Notes: generated by a model from the sequence alone, not told the origin. Positions 21,666 to 33,466 are shown, counted from the first letter of the stretch. The stretch: 62,000 nt of DNA from Zygnema cylindricum (GCA_037447655.1 JBBHKE010001862.1:1-62000); one strand, 5' to 3'. Program-made: numbers and translations.

Positions 21666-22131
21666 TCCCTCTCCCTCTCCCTCTCCCTCTCCCTCTCCCT
21701 CTCCCTCTCCCTCTCCCCCTCCCCCCTCTCCCTCTCCCTCTCCCCTCCCCCTCCCCCTCCCCCTCCCCCTCCCCCTCCCCCTCCCCCTCCCCCTCCCCCT
21801 CCCCCTCCCCCTCCCCCTCCCCCTCCCCCTCCCCCTCCCCCTCCCCCTTCCCCCTCCCCCTCCCCCTCCCCCTCCCCCTCCCCCTCCCCCTCCCTCTCCC
21901 TCTCCCTCTCCCTCTCCCTCTCCCTCTCCCTCTCCCTCTCCCTCTCCCCCCTCCCTCTCCCTCTCCCTCTCCCTCTCCCTCTCTCTCTCCCTCTCCCTCT
22001 CCCTCTCCCTCTCCCTCTCCCTCTCCCTCTCCCTCTCCCTCTCCCTCTCCCCCTCTCCCCCCCCTCCCCCTCCCCCTCCCCCTCCCCCTCCCCCCCCCCC
22101 TCCCCCTCCCCCTCCCCCTCCCCCTCCCTCT
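21638..22131. repeat. CCCTCT/CCCCCT hexanucleotide satellite
   Basis: About 490 bases of nearly pure pyrimidine hexamers, switching in blocks between CCCTCT and CCCCCT with some C-runs. The complement is G-rich (GAGGGA/GAGGGG) and could form quadruplexes or triplex DNA. It starts at the outer LTR base of Copia-2 and ends 24 bases before a histidine-kinase splice acceptor. Long Gly/Glu/Arg frames within it are artefacts of the repeat. Confidence 0.97.
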
Positions 22132-22155
22132 CATGTGTGTTTTTTTGTCTTTCAG

Positions 22156-24060
22156 GCAGACGCATCAACAAGTCGACGGTATGGAGGTACAGGGTGAGAC
22201 TTCCTATTGTCTCTTTTACCAAAAAGCAAAAGAGTCGAGAGTCTCATCAATAATAAAACACTTAAAAAAAGAGAGAGAACAGAGCCTCGGACGTGAACTT
22301 GGAAGCATCAAAACTTTTTTGAAACGAATTTGAATTTTAAAAGCAGGGAAAGTTGAAAATTGCGATTTAAATATCCAACATTTCCTACGTAACATTCAGT
22401 ATGCATTTTTTAGAGTCAACACTTAAGATTTTAATTTACATGTTACACAAAATCCAACATCCAACAATTGAACCTTAAATCTAACATTTTAATTTTCATC
22501 TGTAAAACTAAAAAAACAAAATCTAGCATTCCTCATTGCAACACTAATAAATTAAACATTAATGAAATTCAGCATTTCGACACACCAAGCAAATATCTAA
22601 AATCCTACACTTTTACACTGCGAACCAAATAACCTAACAGACAACATTTCGACACGTCATAATCAAATGCTTAGCTAAAAACAGTTCAACACCGAAAATC
22701 AAACCTCTAAAATTCAACATTCGACACTCAAAATCAAACATCTGAAATTCAACCTTCGACACTCAAAACTGAATATCTGGACAATCTAACATCTAACATT
22801 TAACACGAAAAAATCCAGCATAAAAAGTTGATCCTCTTTTCTCAATTCCAATAAAACTGATTCCACCACACATTCTGTGAATTGTAGATTGGGTCTCACG
22901 ATTTCCAAATCCCTTATCAAATTAATGGGAGGAGAAATCTACGTTTCGAGTACACTCGACAAAGGCTCCACTTTCACATTCACAATTCAAGCCAATGTAA
23001 AATCCGCTAATGAGAAAGCAGCAATTTTAAGTGAAACCGTGGCATGTGAAACTTTGACAAATTTTGGAAATTTAAAAGTTCTAGTTGCGGAAGACAATAA
23101 AGTAAACCAAATTGTGATAACGAGAATGTTAAAAAGCCTCGGAATTCAATGGCAACTTGTGGAAAATGGAGTTCAAGCAGTTCAAGCTTGTATGGAAGAA
23201 ACATACAATATTGTTTTAATGGTAAGAATGTTTACCTGAACTTGTTAATGTCTTCTCTCCTCATGTTTGTCTCTTCTTAATGTCTTCTCTCCTCATGTTT
23301 GTCTCCTCCTCCGTTCGATGATATCCTTCCCTCTCCATCTCTGTCCATCTCTTTATTTTACTTGTTCCGTGATTAGTTTCCACCTTATTATACTTCCCAT
23401 CTCTATTAGTGTGAAGGAATTATTTGTTAGAAAGCACAATACTAAGTGTAGGGAGGTGTTGCCGATTATAATCCGTCCTTAAATTAGTGTTATTATCACT
23501 GTTTTACGATTTTCAGCCAAAAAAAGCTGCGATTGAATGTGTTATTAACACGAAAAGCGATGGGCAGTGTACTGTCGCTTCCTAGAGTTTTCTCAATATC
23601 CCCATCAACCAATCTTTCTTCTGTCCACTTACTGTTTCCTTGTTTTTCCCACCCAATTTTTTCTGTTTCGTCCTTAAATTTTTCCCCTTCTTCTTTTCTG
23701 CGTTTCCCTTACTTTTCTGTTTTTTTTCCCTTGCTTCCTTCCTCCTCTTCTTTCGTTTTACATTTTCTGGGTATCCAGGATTGTCACATGCCGGAAATGG
23801 ACGGCTTTGAAGCGACAAAAAGAATTAGACGATTGCCGCCGCGTCCCGATTGGTTGCAACCGTTAATTGTGGCACTGACAGCTGGCGCTTTGAGTCACGA
23901 GAAAAAAAATTGCGAAGACGTTGGAATGGATGTGTTTTTAACAAAACCTGTTCGGATCCAAGATTTGAAAACGGTTTTTATTGGAGAACTCGAGGGAGCC
24001 TATCTCATTCGGAGAATGCCGGTTCTAGAAGATAAAGAAGACGTGAGAAATCCAAGTTGA
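22156..24060 (+). CDS. Hybrid histidine kinase, 3' exons (ATPase G-box and receiver)
   Basis: Exons 22156-22193, 22888-23221 and 23779-24060; stop at 24058. The first 38-bp exon reads [13 protein letters not shown], and the next restores Gly and continues LGLTISKSL: together the G2 box of the HATPase_c domain, which binds ATP. A complete receiver domain follows: acidic pair in [10 protein letters not shown], phospho-acceptor Asp as the first codon of the last exon ([11 protein letters not shown]), Thr/Ala pair VALTAGA, and Lys in FLTKPV. Such proteins autophosphorylate on His and pass phosphate to the receiver Asp; plant members sense cytokinin, ethylene or osmotic state. HisKA and sensor exons are absent upstream, where the satellite and Copia-2 lie, so the input signal cannot be told. 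Splice phases agree in all three exons. Confidence 0.85.
22340..22850. repeat. Degenerate short repeats in kinase intron
   Basis: Low-complexity A/C-rich text with recurring AAATTCAACATTCGACACTC and AAAATCAAACATCTAAAA. Units are of uneven length. No coding signal. Confidence 0.5.
23388..23576. mobile_element. MITE-C family copy in kinase intron
   Basis: Left end TTATACTTCCCATCTCTATT and right end AAGCGATGGGCAGTGTACT form a terminal inverted repeat. The interior GATTTTCAGCCAAAAAAAGC matches copies at 46100-46230 and 57066-57264. It sits between the two receiver exons and leaves both splice sites intact. Confidence 0.6.
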
Positions 24061-24480
24061 GAAGGTTTTTTTTCTGATGCGGTCGAATTCAAAATCAATC
24101 TCGAGTTTGAAAACAAAACCAGGTTTCCGAATTGAACTCGAGAGCAACATGGAGATTGAAAATGAGATCGAAATTGAAGCTGAAATTGGGATCGAGATCA
24201 GAATCTAGATTGAAATGAGATCGGAATTGAATCGAAATCCAACTCCAAATCAGGATCGACATCCGGAAAGGATCGAGATCAAATTGAAATTGGGATTTGA
24301 GAAACATGATCCAGATCTAAAATGGCAATGGAAAGTCGAGCTTGAAATCAAATCTGAAATCGAAATCGAAGTTGACATTATTGGTTTCGATTTTGGTTTT
24401 TGAACCCAAAAGAGAATCGAAACGCTAAATCAACATCCGCATTTGAATTCGAATCAGAATTCAAATTTAAATGGAAATTT
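24061..24480. repeat. Hexamer-based repeat, GARATY units
   Basis: Just past the kinase stop, several hundred bases of imperfect GAAATTGAGATC-like dodecamers with no fixed longer unit. Probably 3' UTR or flank. Not a protein: frames are broken. Confidence 0.6.
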
Positions 24481-25640
24481 AAATACTCAAATCCTGTCCA
24501 AATCAATAGTTAGACCCAGTTACAAAATTCTTCTTAAAAAGTCGAAACCATTGTCGAAACCATTGATTGTTTTGACGCAAATTTTTTCGTGAGTTCCTAC
24601 TAACTCCAACTTTTTTAGCAAATGAAACCGGGAAAACTTTTGAACAAATCATTTATGTTCGTTGAGAGTTCGAAGTCATGATTTATTTTTTTTGTCCGTT
24701 GGAATTATAGGCTTTTATTGGCAAGTTTTTGAAAAGGAAAAGGAGATTTTCTGTGAGTTTTTAATACAATTGCGTACATTTTTTTTTACCTCCTATCCTT
24801 GAAAAAAGAAAGTATGGAAAGGGAAATCGAAAGAAAGGATGTCTTTTAGAAACTTAATATATAACCAGAATCTTGGAAATAGTAATTGGTTTTTTAAAAA
24901 AGAACTAATTTGTAAGTAAGAACTAGATTATGACCGATGGTAACTGTTCTATTTTACGAACGGTTTACATATGAATTTCAACATTTTTTTGACATTACAT
25001 GTTTTTTTTTTCCCGAAAGGGTTTCTTAAACTAATACAAGTTGAACCGGTAAACTTCCGTTAAAATAGCTGCAAGTCTAGTGGATACAGTATAAAAAAAA
25101 AAAGTTTTTTTTTCACTTTTCTTAATTATTAAAATTCCACAACTATTTTGAAAAAAAACACATGTTATTTGATGTATGACTTTCAAACCTTGAATTTTTT
25201 TTTTCTTCTTTTTTTAACATTTGAAAGTTGATACATAAATATGGATTTTTCTATGTAAAAGGCTATACGCAGTTTTGCTCCTGGGCGCGGAGGGGGGAAA
25301 AAAGAGTGAGAGGGAGTGAGGAGATTTTCTTTTTTTTCTCGTTTCTGCTTTGTTGTCGTCTTTCCTCGCATTCAAATGTAAATAAACTAGTTGTACGAGA
25401 TGTTTTTATGTAAAATTCTTGCCGACTGGTGAAAGGAATTTGACCCAGTCTCAATCTTCATTGGTTAGATGCAGCGCAGTATTGTGATTAACCGAAGGTC
25501 CTCTTTTAGGAATTCCTACCTAGATATAGCTAGGAAATTTGTTACATAACTTTCCCTTTAAAGTTCGGTCCAATGCAACGATCTTCTTCTATGTGTCCCT
25601 TTCATCATTGGTTATTATGGTTTCACACATCTTTTCGGAT
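24481..25640. other. No gene seen
   Basis: AT-rich with A- and T-runs; no supported exon, RNA gene or repeat family. Confidence 0.4.
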
Positions 25641-26640
25641 GTAATGTTGAAGTGTATTGATGATTATGCTTCTAAATCCAGAGAAACATATTCAAAGAAA
25701 TAGATTCAGAGTAATTTGGAAAATGGCAACATTAACCAGCATTCATACTTCTTCGGCTTCAAGGGACATATTCAGGCTAAGGGCAGGAAGTTTCCAAGCA
25801 TATTCGAGGAAGTGGGGTTTAGTTTTGAGGTGCCATAAATCTCAAGAACCTCTTTTCTACAACCGCAAATTCTATCCAAAATTTGTGGCTTTTTTTGGAT
25901 CTAGGTCTTGTTGCCCTGACTCATACTCGGGCTCCTGACGGTTTCGCCTTTCAAAGGAAAGAAAGAGTGTGCCCCTCAATGCGTGTGCACAATCTAGGGA
26001 TTGGCACACAAAGAGGGGCAAATGGTGTAAGGCGGGCTTGTGGGACAAGAAAGGAAGGCCCATAGGGGAAATTTGAATTGCGGGGAGTTCTATGGACGTC
26101 GAAAGGGGGAGGCTTTAGATAAGACAAGACAAGGAATATGACGAGGAATACGGGCTCTTGAGACGAGGGGAATCGCAACAGAGAGGGTTAGTTTAGACAT
26201 TCGAGAACTCTTCAGGCCTCGGGTGACGAGGCCATCGCGTGGGACGTAGGAGATATGGGTAGATACCGCCGTAGGCTTGACACTTTGACGGGAGATTTTC
26301 GCTGAATTTTGGAAGCCCATCCTTTCCAAGAAAATTGGAGTTCGAGAATCTCCGATGGCTTCGTTCCCTTCACGAATTGAAGACCTACTGCTTCTAAGAC
26401 CTATGGGGTGAAATGTGCCATGATTTGGGACCCATCCTCTTAGTGAAGCATTGGGTTTGAAGCATAGTTGTTCAATTTTCATTCGTGCGTACTTTCTGAT
26501 TTGAACAACTATGGTTTAAAGGTTGGCGAAAGATTCTTGTCGGGCTCCGGACTCCTCGGCGGTGGGATCCTGTGTCACTAGGAACTCTAGGTTTCTGACT
26601 GTCCTATGACTCTACGTCGACGGCCTAAGGGTGCGTCCCA
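25641..26640. other. Compositionally distinct block, origin unknown
   Basis: About 1 kb that is clearly less AT-rich and less low-complexity than its surroundings, with medium-length open frames on both strands (for example 25657-25938 + and 26482-26090 -) but no recognised protein. It could be an organelle-derived insertion or a decayed gene; neither can be shown by eye. Confidence 0.35.
26463..26513. repeat. Perfect 13-bp inverted repeat
   Basis: CATAGTTGTTCAA (26463-26475) and TTGAACAACTATG (26501-26513) separated by 25 bases, able to form a hairpin. The function is unknown. Confidence 0.7.
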
Positions 26641-26763
26641 ATGTGCCAAAGTAAAGGCTTTTTTTTTTCTTTCGTTTTCCTCAAAAATTTAGCGCGTTCG
26701 AAGAAACTGAAAAAATTGAAGTACAATTTGCGTCATCTGTAGACTTTAAAATGCATAATTGTG

Positions 26764-28300
26764 GCTGACTTTATTAAAAAGCGCGATGGTAAACCATCTG
26801 AGTCCATGGGAACAAAAGAGAAGTAGCACGGCAAGAACTGAAAAACTACATTTTGGGGGGAAAAAAAAAAAACGATAAGCAAGAAAAAAACAACAAAAAA
26901 AACAAAATGACAACTAGTAGACGGAAAACACCCAAAAAAGCAAAAAACAACAAACGAAACACCAAAAGAAAAAGCTAACACCTAACAACAAAACCCTAAC
27001 ATAACTAAAAATCTATGCAAAGCAACCACGTAAGTCCCCGAACCCCGGAGGAGCACGAGGCGGGAGTTCCGGGACACGTCGACGATCCATAGCCGCAATA
27101 GACGATCCAAGGAGGATAGAAGCCTGCACTCGCTGAAGGGCCACTGATAAACGTTGACGGTAAAAAGAAGTAAGTACTGAAACTGAAGGGCTCCCAGGTC
27201 CCCGCCGCTCAAACGAACGCCGACCACAAGCACGGAGAAACTCGTCCAAAGCCACACCCAAACAACCAAATATCTCCACCGCCATCGGAATGAAACCATC
27301 TATAGCATCGAGATGGGCATAATCACGCTCCTTCCTCCTAGCCGCATCGCGTGCGGCCACGACCACATGTCGAGCTGCCCGACTGACAACAGTATCAGAA
27401 GTAGGGTTTGCCAAAACAACATCACCAAATGTACGACGCGCACTTTCAAGTAATACAATGTCAATCCGACGAGAAGGAATAATGTGGGAAACTTCCCAAC
27501 AGACAGAATATCCTCCCTCGGAAGCGATAGTAGCAATGGTGTCTCGAATCGTGTCGTGCGCCTGAATCAACTCGCCTCCGTGGGAGCAACGAAGCAAATG
27601 AATGCCGTCGGGATCCAGAACGTGGTCACAAGAGCAAACAAGAGAGCCAAGCAAAGGTGGGTGAGGGAGGCCAAGCCGAAACCTAAGGGCCGTGGTGAAT
27701 TGAGCCGGGGTGAATCGGAGGGTAGATAAGATAGGGATAGCCAATAGCCAAGCTCCGGAACCAGGTCCGCCACAAGAAAGAAAGCGTGCACGCGAAGTAT
27801 CAGAAGGAAGCGCCTCGAGAAGCTCGGACTTAATAGCGGCGACAACCTTATCAGAAATGGATTCCTGAACACGTGCAACTGATGTCGAAACAAGAGTGGA
27901 AAGAACTGGCATATCCGCGATAGCAGCAGGAGTAAGAGAACGAGATGCATCGAGAAGGGACCGCTGGAAGGCGAGCACACCGTCCGAAACTCGGGGTACA
28001 ACAGTAGCAAGAATAGGAGTGTCCCCATCCAAAAAACGAGAGACGATAGTGGAGGCAACAAGGCACCAACTTCCCAAATAGGCAGCTGGAGCAACACGGG
28101 CCGTCAACAGTAAACCAAACCACCTGCAGAGACTAGAAGACTGGCCTGGATACAGGCTGCTGCCCCTGACTCACGATCAAAAGCCCCACGACCTAACAAA
28201 GTATGAAGGACGTCCATAAGCCGATCGTCAAATGCAGAAAGGGATGACATAAAAGTAGGAGTGGGAGGGGAAGTACGAGTAAGGTAGGAGGGGCGATGGG
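26764..28300 (-). mobile_element. R2-like non-LTR retrotransposon, 5'-truncated copy
   Basis: Minus-strand copy of the 3' part of the family also seen at 50.6-54.6 kb. It starts (5' end) near 28300, where similarity stops abruptly in the middle of the post-RT region, and ends at the conserved tail hairpin (26764-26810). 5' truncation with a preserved 3' end is the hallmark of target-primed reverse transcription. Confidence 0.85.
27013..28290 (-). pseudogene. Non-LTR element ORF, C-terminal part with nuclease-like domain
   Basis: A 364-codon frame (28107-27013) plus an upstream piece in another frame up to about 28290. Visible motifs are FRLGLPHPP, a Cys/His cluster (CSC, then H-L-L-R-C), GGYSVCWEV, RRIDIVLL and FGDVVLANPT. 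The cluster followed by E...RxD...DVV is the order expected for the C-terminal restriction-like endonuclease of R2/NeSL/Utopia-type elements. That protein nicks the target for target-primed reverse transcription. The RT domain is missing through truncation; the clade is not assigned. Confidence 0.75.
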
Positions 28301-28526
28301 GGAAACACCGGGTTAAAATGTATTACATTTTGTCGTTTTGTGTTTTTCGACCGACGGCCATGTCATCCTAAGTCATTCTAACAATTTACGTTAAAACATA
28401 TTAGAGATGTGTTTTAATGTAAAGTACCACCAGACCACAAATAAGAAAACACCTTTGCACGTCCTAAGGATATTAAAAATATCCGACGAGTAAAATTACA
28501 CTAGATTCTGTTCACAAGTATTGTCG

Positions 28527-29413
28527 ACTTAGGGTGTGTGCCCATGTGTTCAAGTAAGGGTTTTTTTCCGTCGTTTTCACAGAAAATGGGACTTGCAACG
28601 AGAAAATCTTACGCCGTTCGAAAAATGGGCAAGAACCAAAGTACATTTTGAGTCATCTTGGAACTTGGAAGGTACGCAATTTGGCGTTATTATCATCGCG
28701 ACCCACTTCCACATCGCACTAGCTCATCTTCACACTTGTACTGGAATCAAATCGCGACCTGATTTTTTTTAATATAATACCCTATTGACGAATAGAAAAC
28801 CGGGATTGCACGCGTCAAACGTATTTGAAAATTTTTGAACGAGGGAAAGTACACGCTATTTTTTGCCCTGTTCGTCACGCGCATATACCTAAGAAAATGA
28901 CAAGCATGTACGGAAAAAAAATCGTTGGGGTCTTGGACCTCCACTTTCATTCATGGGTCCTTTGCAAAAGTTTACGTCGTCCTCGTCATTCCCCCTCTTT
29001 CTCTCTTCTCTAAGTGAAATGCAACAATAATATTATCAAATGAAAGATCTTTTTTTTGTTTTTTTTAATATTTTTGGACTTAGTTTGATGGCATATCGAA
29101 TGATAAAAGATATTAAAAAGAAATCGGAAAGCCACGGCGGAAAGTTTACGTACTGATGACGTCCCAAGGTAGCAAACCTTACGTCTACAACCATCGTTGT
29201 TTGTCCGCGGTTTGTTGGCGTCTATAAATGTCCGCAGTTTGTTGGCGTCTACATTTGTCGCAAGATATTGGCGACGTCTACAACTATCACATATTTTAAG
29301 CAATGACGGCGCAAGTAATGATTGACATAGGAACACTTTGAAAAGTACACCATATAATCTGCACTAAAATCGAAAGTAACATTCTAAAGTTTCGGTTTCA
29401 TGGGCACACACCC
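28527..29413. mobile_element. Non-autonomous TIR element
   Basis: Left end TTAGGGTGTGTGCCCATG and right end CATGGGCACACACCCTTA are inverted copies about 0.87 kb apart. No transposase frame lies between. A relic resembling the left end, with the same following text (T-run, TTTTCNNAGAAAAT, GCGTTCGAA), lies at about 26628-26755. No certain target duplication. Confidence 0.6.
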
Positions 29414-29546
29414 TTAGGGTCGAGTCCCATCAGTCGAAAAGTGAGGTAGTTTACAGAAATCCACATTCTAAAGTTTCAGTTTCATGGGCACACACCCTTA
29501 AGGTCAAGTCCCATCAGTCGAAAAGTGAGGTAGTTTACACAAATCC
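29381..29546. repeat. Tandem duplication of the TIR element end
   Basis: About 83 bp beginning CATTCTAAAGTTTC and including GGGCACACACCCTTA plus AGTCGAAAAGTGAGG occur twice in direct succession, with few differences. Confidence 0.8.
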
Positions 29547-29705
29547 GCGCCTATCCGTAGTTGATCGTACCGCTTATTTTGTTTTTATACGCGAAACAAC
29601 ATTACATAAAATTTTGCGTATACTCTCCGAAAGTTTGGGAGGTAACACTAACCGTCTGATATTCATCCGCGAGGCGTTCGCTTCATTTTTCTCTGTAGCT
29701 ACAAC

Positions 29706-29771
29706 GTAATTGTAGGAGGTGTAATTGTAGGAGGTCAGCGTAATTGTAGGAGGTGTAATTGTAGGAGGTGG
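29706..29771. repeat. Short tandem repeat GTAATTGTAGGAGGT
   Basis: Four copies of a 15-bp unit, in two pairs separated by CAGC. Confidence 0.85.
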
Positions 29772-31198
29772 GTTGGCTGCTACAAAAAAAATGAATCGCG
29801 ACACGCTGGACGATTAAGCTACGTGTCACGATGGACAACCAATGAAAAATCACAAGATTTGCACATAGTATGTACCTTTCAAAATGCAACTGAAAATAAA
29901 AAAAAGTAATCTCGAAACGGTCTTTGGTCGCGCTATTTCTGGCAACGCTCTTTCGTCACTCTATTTCCGGCAAAGGATTTCGTCATGTTGTTAATAAAAA
30001 CCTAAAAAATGAGCTGGCGTCAAAGACTGGCGTTTGCAAAAAGTATAAACGTCTGGTCGTATTGTGACTTGGTACGCAAGTACATGGTACGCAAGTGAAG
30101 ATTTGAAGTGAAATTTGTCAGTGTGAAATTTTTTAAGGATACTCTATCGAATCGTAGCTTACGTGGTGCCACTCAATTTAAAACACATGGTTTATAGCAT
30201 AGTCGTTCAAGACGCATTTTACGCACGATTCAAACGCACGAATTATGCGTAACGAACGCATTGAACGATTTGAAAAATCGTTAAAATCGTTAATGAATTT
30301 TCATCCGTACTATTCTGTACATGTAAAAAAAAATGAATTTTACATATGCTGCTGTTTGTAAGTTTTTTGTGAAATGAGCGCTAAATAATTTTAAATATTT
30401 AAATATGTACCACACTTAATGTATGTTTCGGAATTTCCTCGTCGACTGGTAACGAACAATTGTAAAATAGGCTACTACGAAATGGCGTAGTGCCACATTC
30501 GAATCTTGACCAACGCAAAACTTTTGTCAAATCTTACAGGCAGATTCCTATCAGATTTTCAACATTCCATGGCGGCTTCTTTAAAAAAAAAATAAGAAGA
30601 TGTTCGTACAGTTTTCAAACTTACCGCGCGCAAATTGTGTGACATTTCAACGTCTCTTTTCGAAAATGTCCGTACATTTTCGATAAAATTAAATACATGT
30701 CCCGTGAAATTTTTGTTAAGTTTGCTGGACATAAAGTACTAATAATTGGGACGTATGTTTTAGTCAAATTCCGTACATTTCCGTAAAAAACTGTACATTT
30801 TACGGAAATACTCTACTTTCCGTAAAATTTCCGTTCTGTTTATTAGACTAAAAGTACATCGCGTTTTTTTTGCGATTTTTTCAACAGTCACGAATTACAA
30901 GTAGAAATCGGAAAAAATGAAAAAATCGCACGATTTGAACAACAACGGTTTACAGACTCTTCGTGATGGAACATCGACTCAATCAACCCGGCCCGTAGAG
31001 TTGGCCGTACGATTACGGAAACGACTGATGGAACTTGACTGTTATACAGTCGTCACAAACTTTAATTAACAATTTCGTTTTTGCGCATTACGGAGAATCT
31101 TCGCTACAATACAACGTAAGTTCGCAAAGTTATGATTACACCGGGGAAGTACAGTACACCGTGAATCGCTTATATTGTTAATGTTTTTTTAGCCGCTT
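29772..31198. other. No gene seen
   Basis: AT-rich, with recurrent CGTACATTTTCCG-like words around 30600-30830 that suggest decayed repeats. No exon or RNA gene supportable. Confidence 0.4.
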
Positions 31199-31333
31199 AA
31201 AAACATATTTTCTCCGAGCACACTTGTCGGATTGAAAATTTGACGGTTCCGATTGAAAGACAAGGTTCTCACCTTTCGATTGCGGTCTCCAATCATAAAT
31301 TGGATACGAGTATATGGAGAAAAGATGTTTTTA
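31199..31333. mobile_element. MITE-B palindromic element, copy B1
   Basis: Inverted ends ATTTTCTCCGAGCACACTTG and TATGGAGAAAAGATG, with interior TTTGACGGTTCCGATTGAAAG and GGTTCTCACCTTTCGATTG. This layout is shared with copies at 32661-33466 and 38592-38812. Confidence 0.65.
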
Positions 31334-32660
31334 CGGGTGGATTTCCATTAGGCGTCTCAGTAATTTTACGGTAATTTTTACTGAAGGGCGTGCCTTCCAT
31401 TAGGTCGCGACAGTAAACCACTTTTTATTTGCGTGGTTCATTCTGGTTGGTAACACGTAGGTTAATATTAGATGCTTAAAATCTTGAAAGAATCTTAAAA
31501 TGCAAAGTCTGAACGCAATATCTGTCCGAGCGGAGGAAATATCTGTACTGTCGGAGGTAATTAATGACTCGTACAGAGGGCATTAAATGTACTACCCAAA
31601 ATTTCAAAATGCAACGACAAAAAGGCGGCGGCAAACTTTGATGGTGGGAGCGTGACGGTATAATTTCGGCAGATTCGCAGCCACTCTGGCGGAAGGCACA
31701 TAGCCCTTGAGACGTGTACGTGCATACGCGCGCGCACATCGTGGATTTATTTTTCTTTTCCACGCGGCCTAATTTTACACGTTGTCTTCGAGAATTGTCC
31801 TCCCTGTGCACGGTCCTAACAAACTGTAAGGTTAATGACGTGGCGTCTCGGATATAAAGTATAATAGCATCCGACCGTCTGAATTTACGCCTACAACCTT
31901 CGACATTTTATGTAATGATGTTTTCCTTCAAAATAAAAAAAATCTGTACGAACATGTACGAAAGGTACGGCCTTCAGTAAAAAACCCCACCTTTTCGCTA
32001 ATGGATAAGCGATTCACGGTGTACTGTACCCTCGAGTTTAATTCCCGTTTAGTCAAGGGGGGAATCACCGGGAGCGTGTCCACGTGTCGAAAGAGTACGG
32101 ACCCGAACCAATCTGTCTTGCTTTTCGTGCCCTTCCGAGTTCTCGTTATGCATTGTCTCCGAGGGCTGTACTTGAACCTCAACGTCCGTACATATCTTTC
32201 CGGTTCATATTGCCTCAATGTCCGACGCTCTTTCTCCGATTCGAAAATTAGCGATCCGATCCTACCACATTTCCCCTTGACCAACCGATATCCTACGTTC
32301 AGAATTTCAGATTCAGAACCCTAATTCCTCACCTAATGCGCCGACCGCCGATGCGTTCCTTACCTCCTTATCCCCACGTGTCCCAAAACATTGGACCGCT
32401 TAGATTACTGGTCGCTGAAATCCCTTTACCACCATAGATGTCCTATGCGCAGGAACTGTTTCCGTATCGCTTCGTACATTTCCGTATATCGTCCGTACTT
32501 CTTCCGGATTGTTTAAGGATTTTTTAGGGTCACGCTTTTCGTACATTTTTATACATTTTCCTGTCCGAGAGTAAACCCTAATCCGTCGAACCCTAATTTC
32601 AGCAGCTCAAAAAATGCTGTCTATTCTTGGGTATGGTGCCCCCATTCACCGACGTTTTTC
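31334..32660. other. No gene seen
   Basis: Medium-length open frames (for example 32001-32324 +) have no recognisable motif and are not called as genes. No structured repeat noted. Confidence 0.4.
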
Positions 32661-33466
32661 GGTCCATTAGTGTTAAAGTTTTTTTTCGCCATTTTTCTCC
32701 GTACACACTTGTCGGGTTGTCAATTCGACGGTTGCTATTGAAACTTTGAAAGCATAGTTCAAAAGTAGGTGACAGTACACCCATACAATATGCCTATTGT
32801 ACGTAAATTTTACAATACTACCTTAAGACCCATATTGTATTGGCCGCAAAATGAAATAAAATAGTAACAGGGTTGAGAAATAGTAACAGGGTTGAGTTGC
32901 ACATGGATCGATAGAGAATTAAACGTCATGTCTAAATTTGAAAAAAAAACGGACAATTTTTTTTTTTTCTGTGAGTTTTGAGCGACTTTTTATTTAAACC
33001 GTCAGATTTGGACAATCTGACGGTGGTTGATGAAAGTAACGATCTAAGAAGATCACATAAAAAGCCCATAACATAACTTACGACAGGACTATCGTCAGAT
33101 TCGTCCGCGGGTTTTTTTTCTTTTCCTGGTTTTTTTTCCCGCGCAATGTCATCCTACGTCGTGTCAGTTCGCTAAAAAAATTCGTTCGGCGGCGTGCGCT
33201 GTACTATGAGCATACGTCAGATTCGTACGCTCGTACACGGGTGTGCACAGCACACACACATACAGTATGCCTACGTTGCGCGAGTTTTGTGCCAAGCTTT
33301 GTGCGCCTACCAAAGGCCTACCATAAAAACGCCTACTTTTGAACTATATGATTGAAAGGTAGGATTCTCACCTTCCTATTGGCTCTCCGGTTGACAATTC
33401 GACAAGTGTGCACGGAGAAAAGATGATTTAAGTGGGGAATAAACTTTAACACTAATAACGATGAGC
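32661..33466. mobile_element. MITE-B copy B2, split by a nested MITE
   Basis: The left arm (to 32752) and right arm (from 33351) are inverted copies. CATTAGTGTTAAAGTTT pairs with AAACTTTAACACTAATA; TTTTCTCCGTACACACTTGT pairs with ACAAGTGTGCACGGAGAAAA. The hAT-like MITE at 32753-33350 sits between them, so B2 is older than that insertion. Confidence 0.75.
32753..33350. mobile_element. hAT-like MITE, copy A2, nested in MITE-B
   Basis: Second copy of the element at 7903-8578, about 600 bp, same TIRs (CATAGTTCAAAAGTAGG at left, CCTACTTTTGAACTAT at right). Flanks TTTGAAAG (32745-32752) and ATTGAAAG (33351-33358) form an 8-bp duplication with one mismatch. Confidence 0.8.

Noticed and set aside
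21577-22222. Long Gly/Arg/Glu open frames across the hexanucleotide array
   Set aside because: They exist only because a 6-bp repeat without stop codons is open in several frames; no start context or conserved domain.
29706-29771. CRISPR-like array of GTAATTGTAGGAGGT
   Set aside because: Unit too short, no unique spacers, eukaryotic context: simple tandem repeat.
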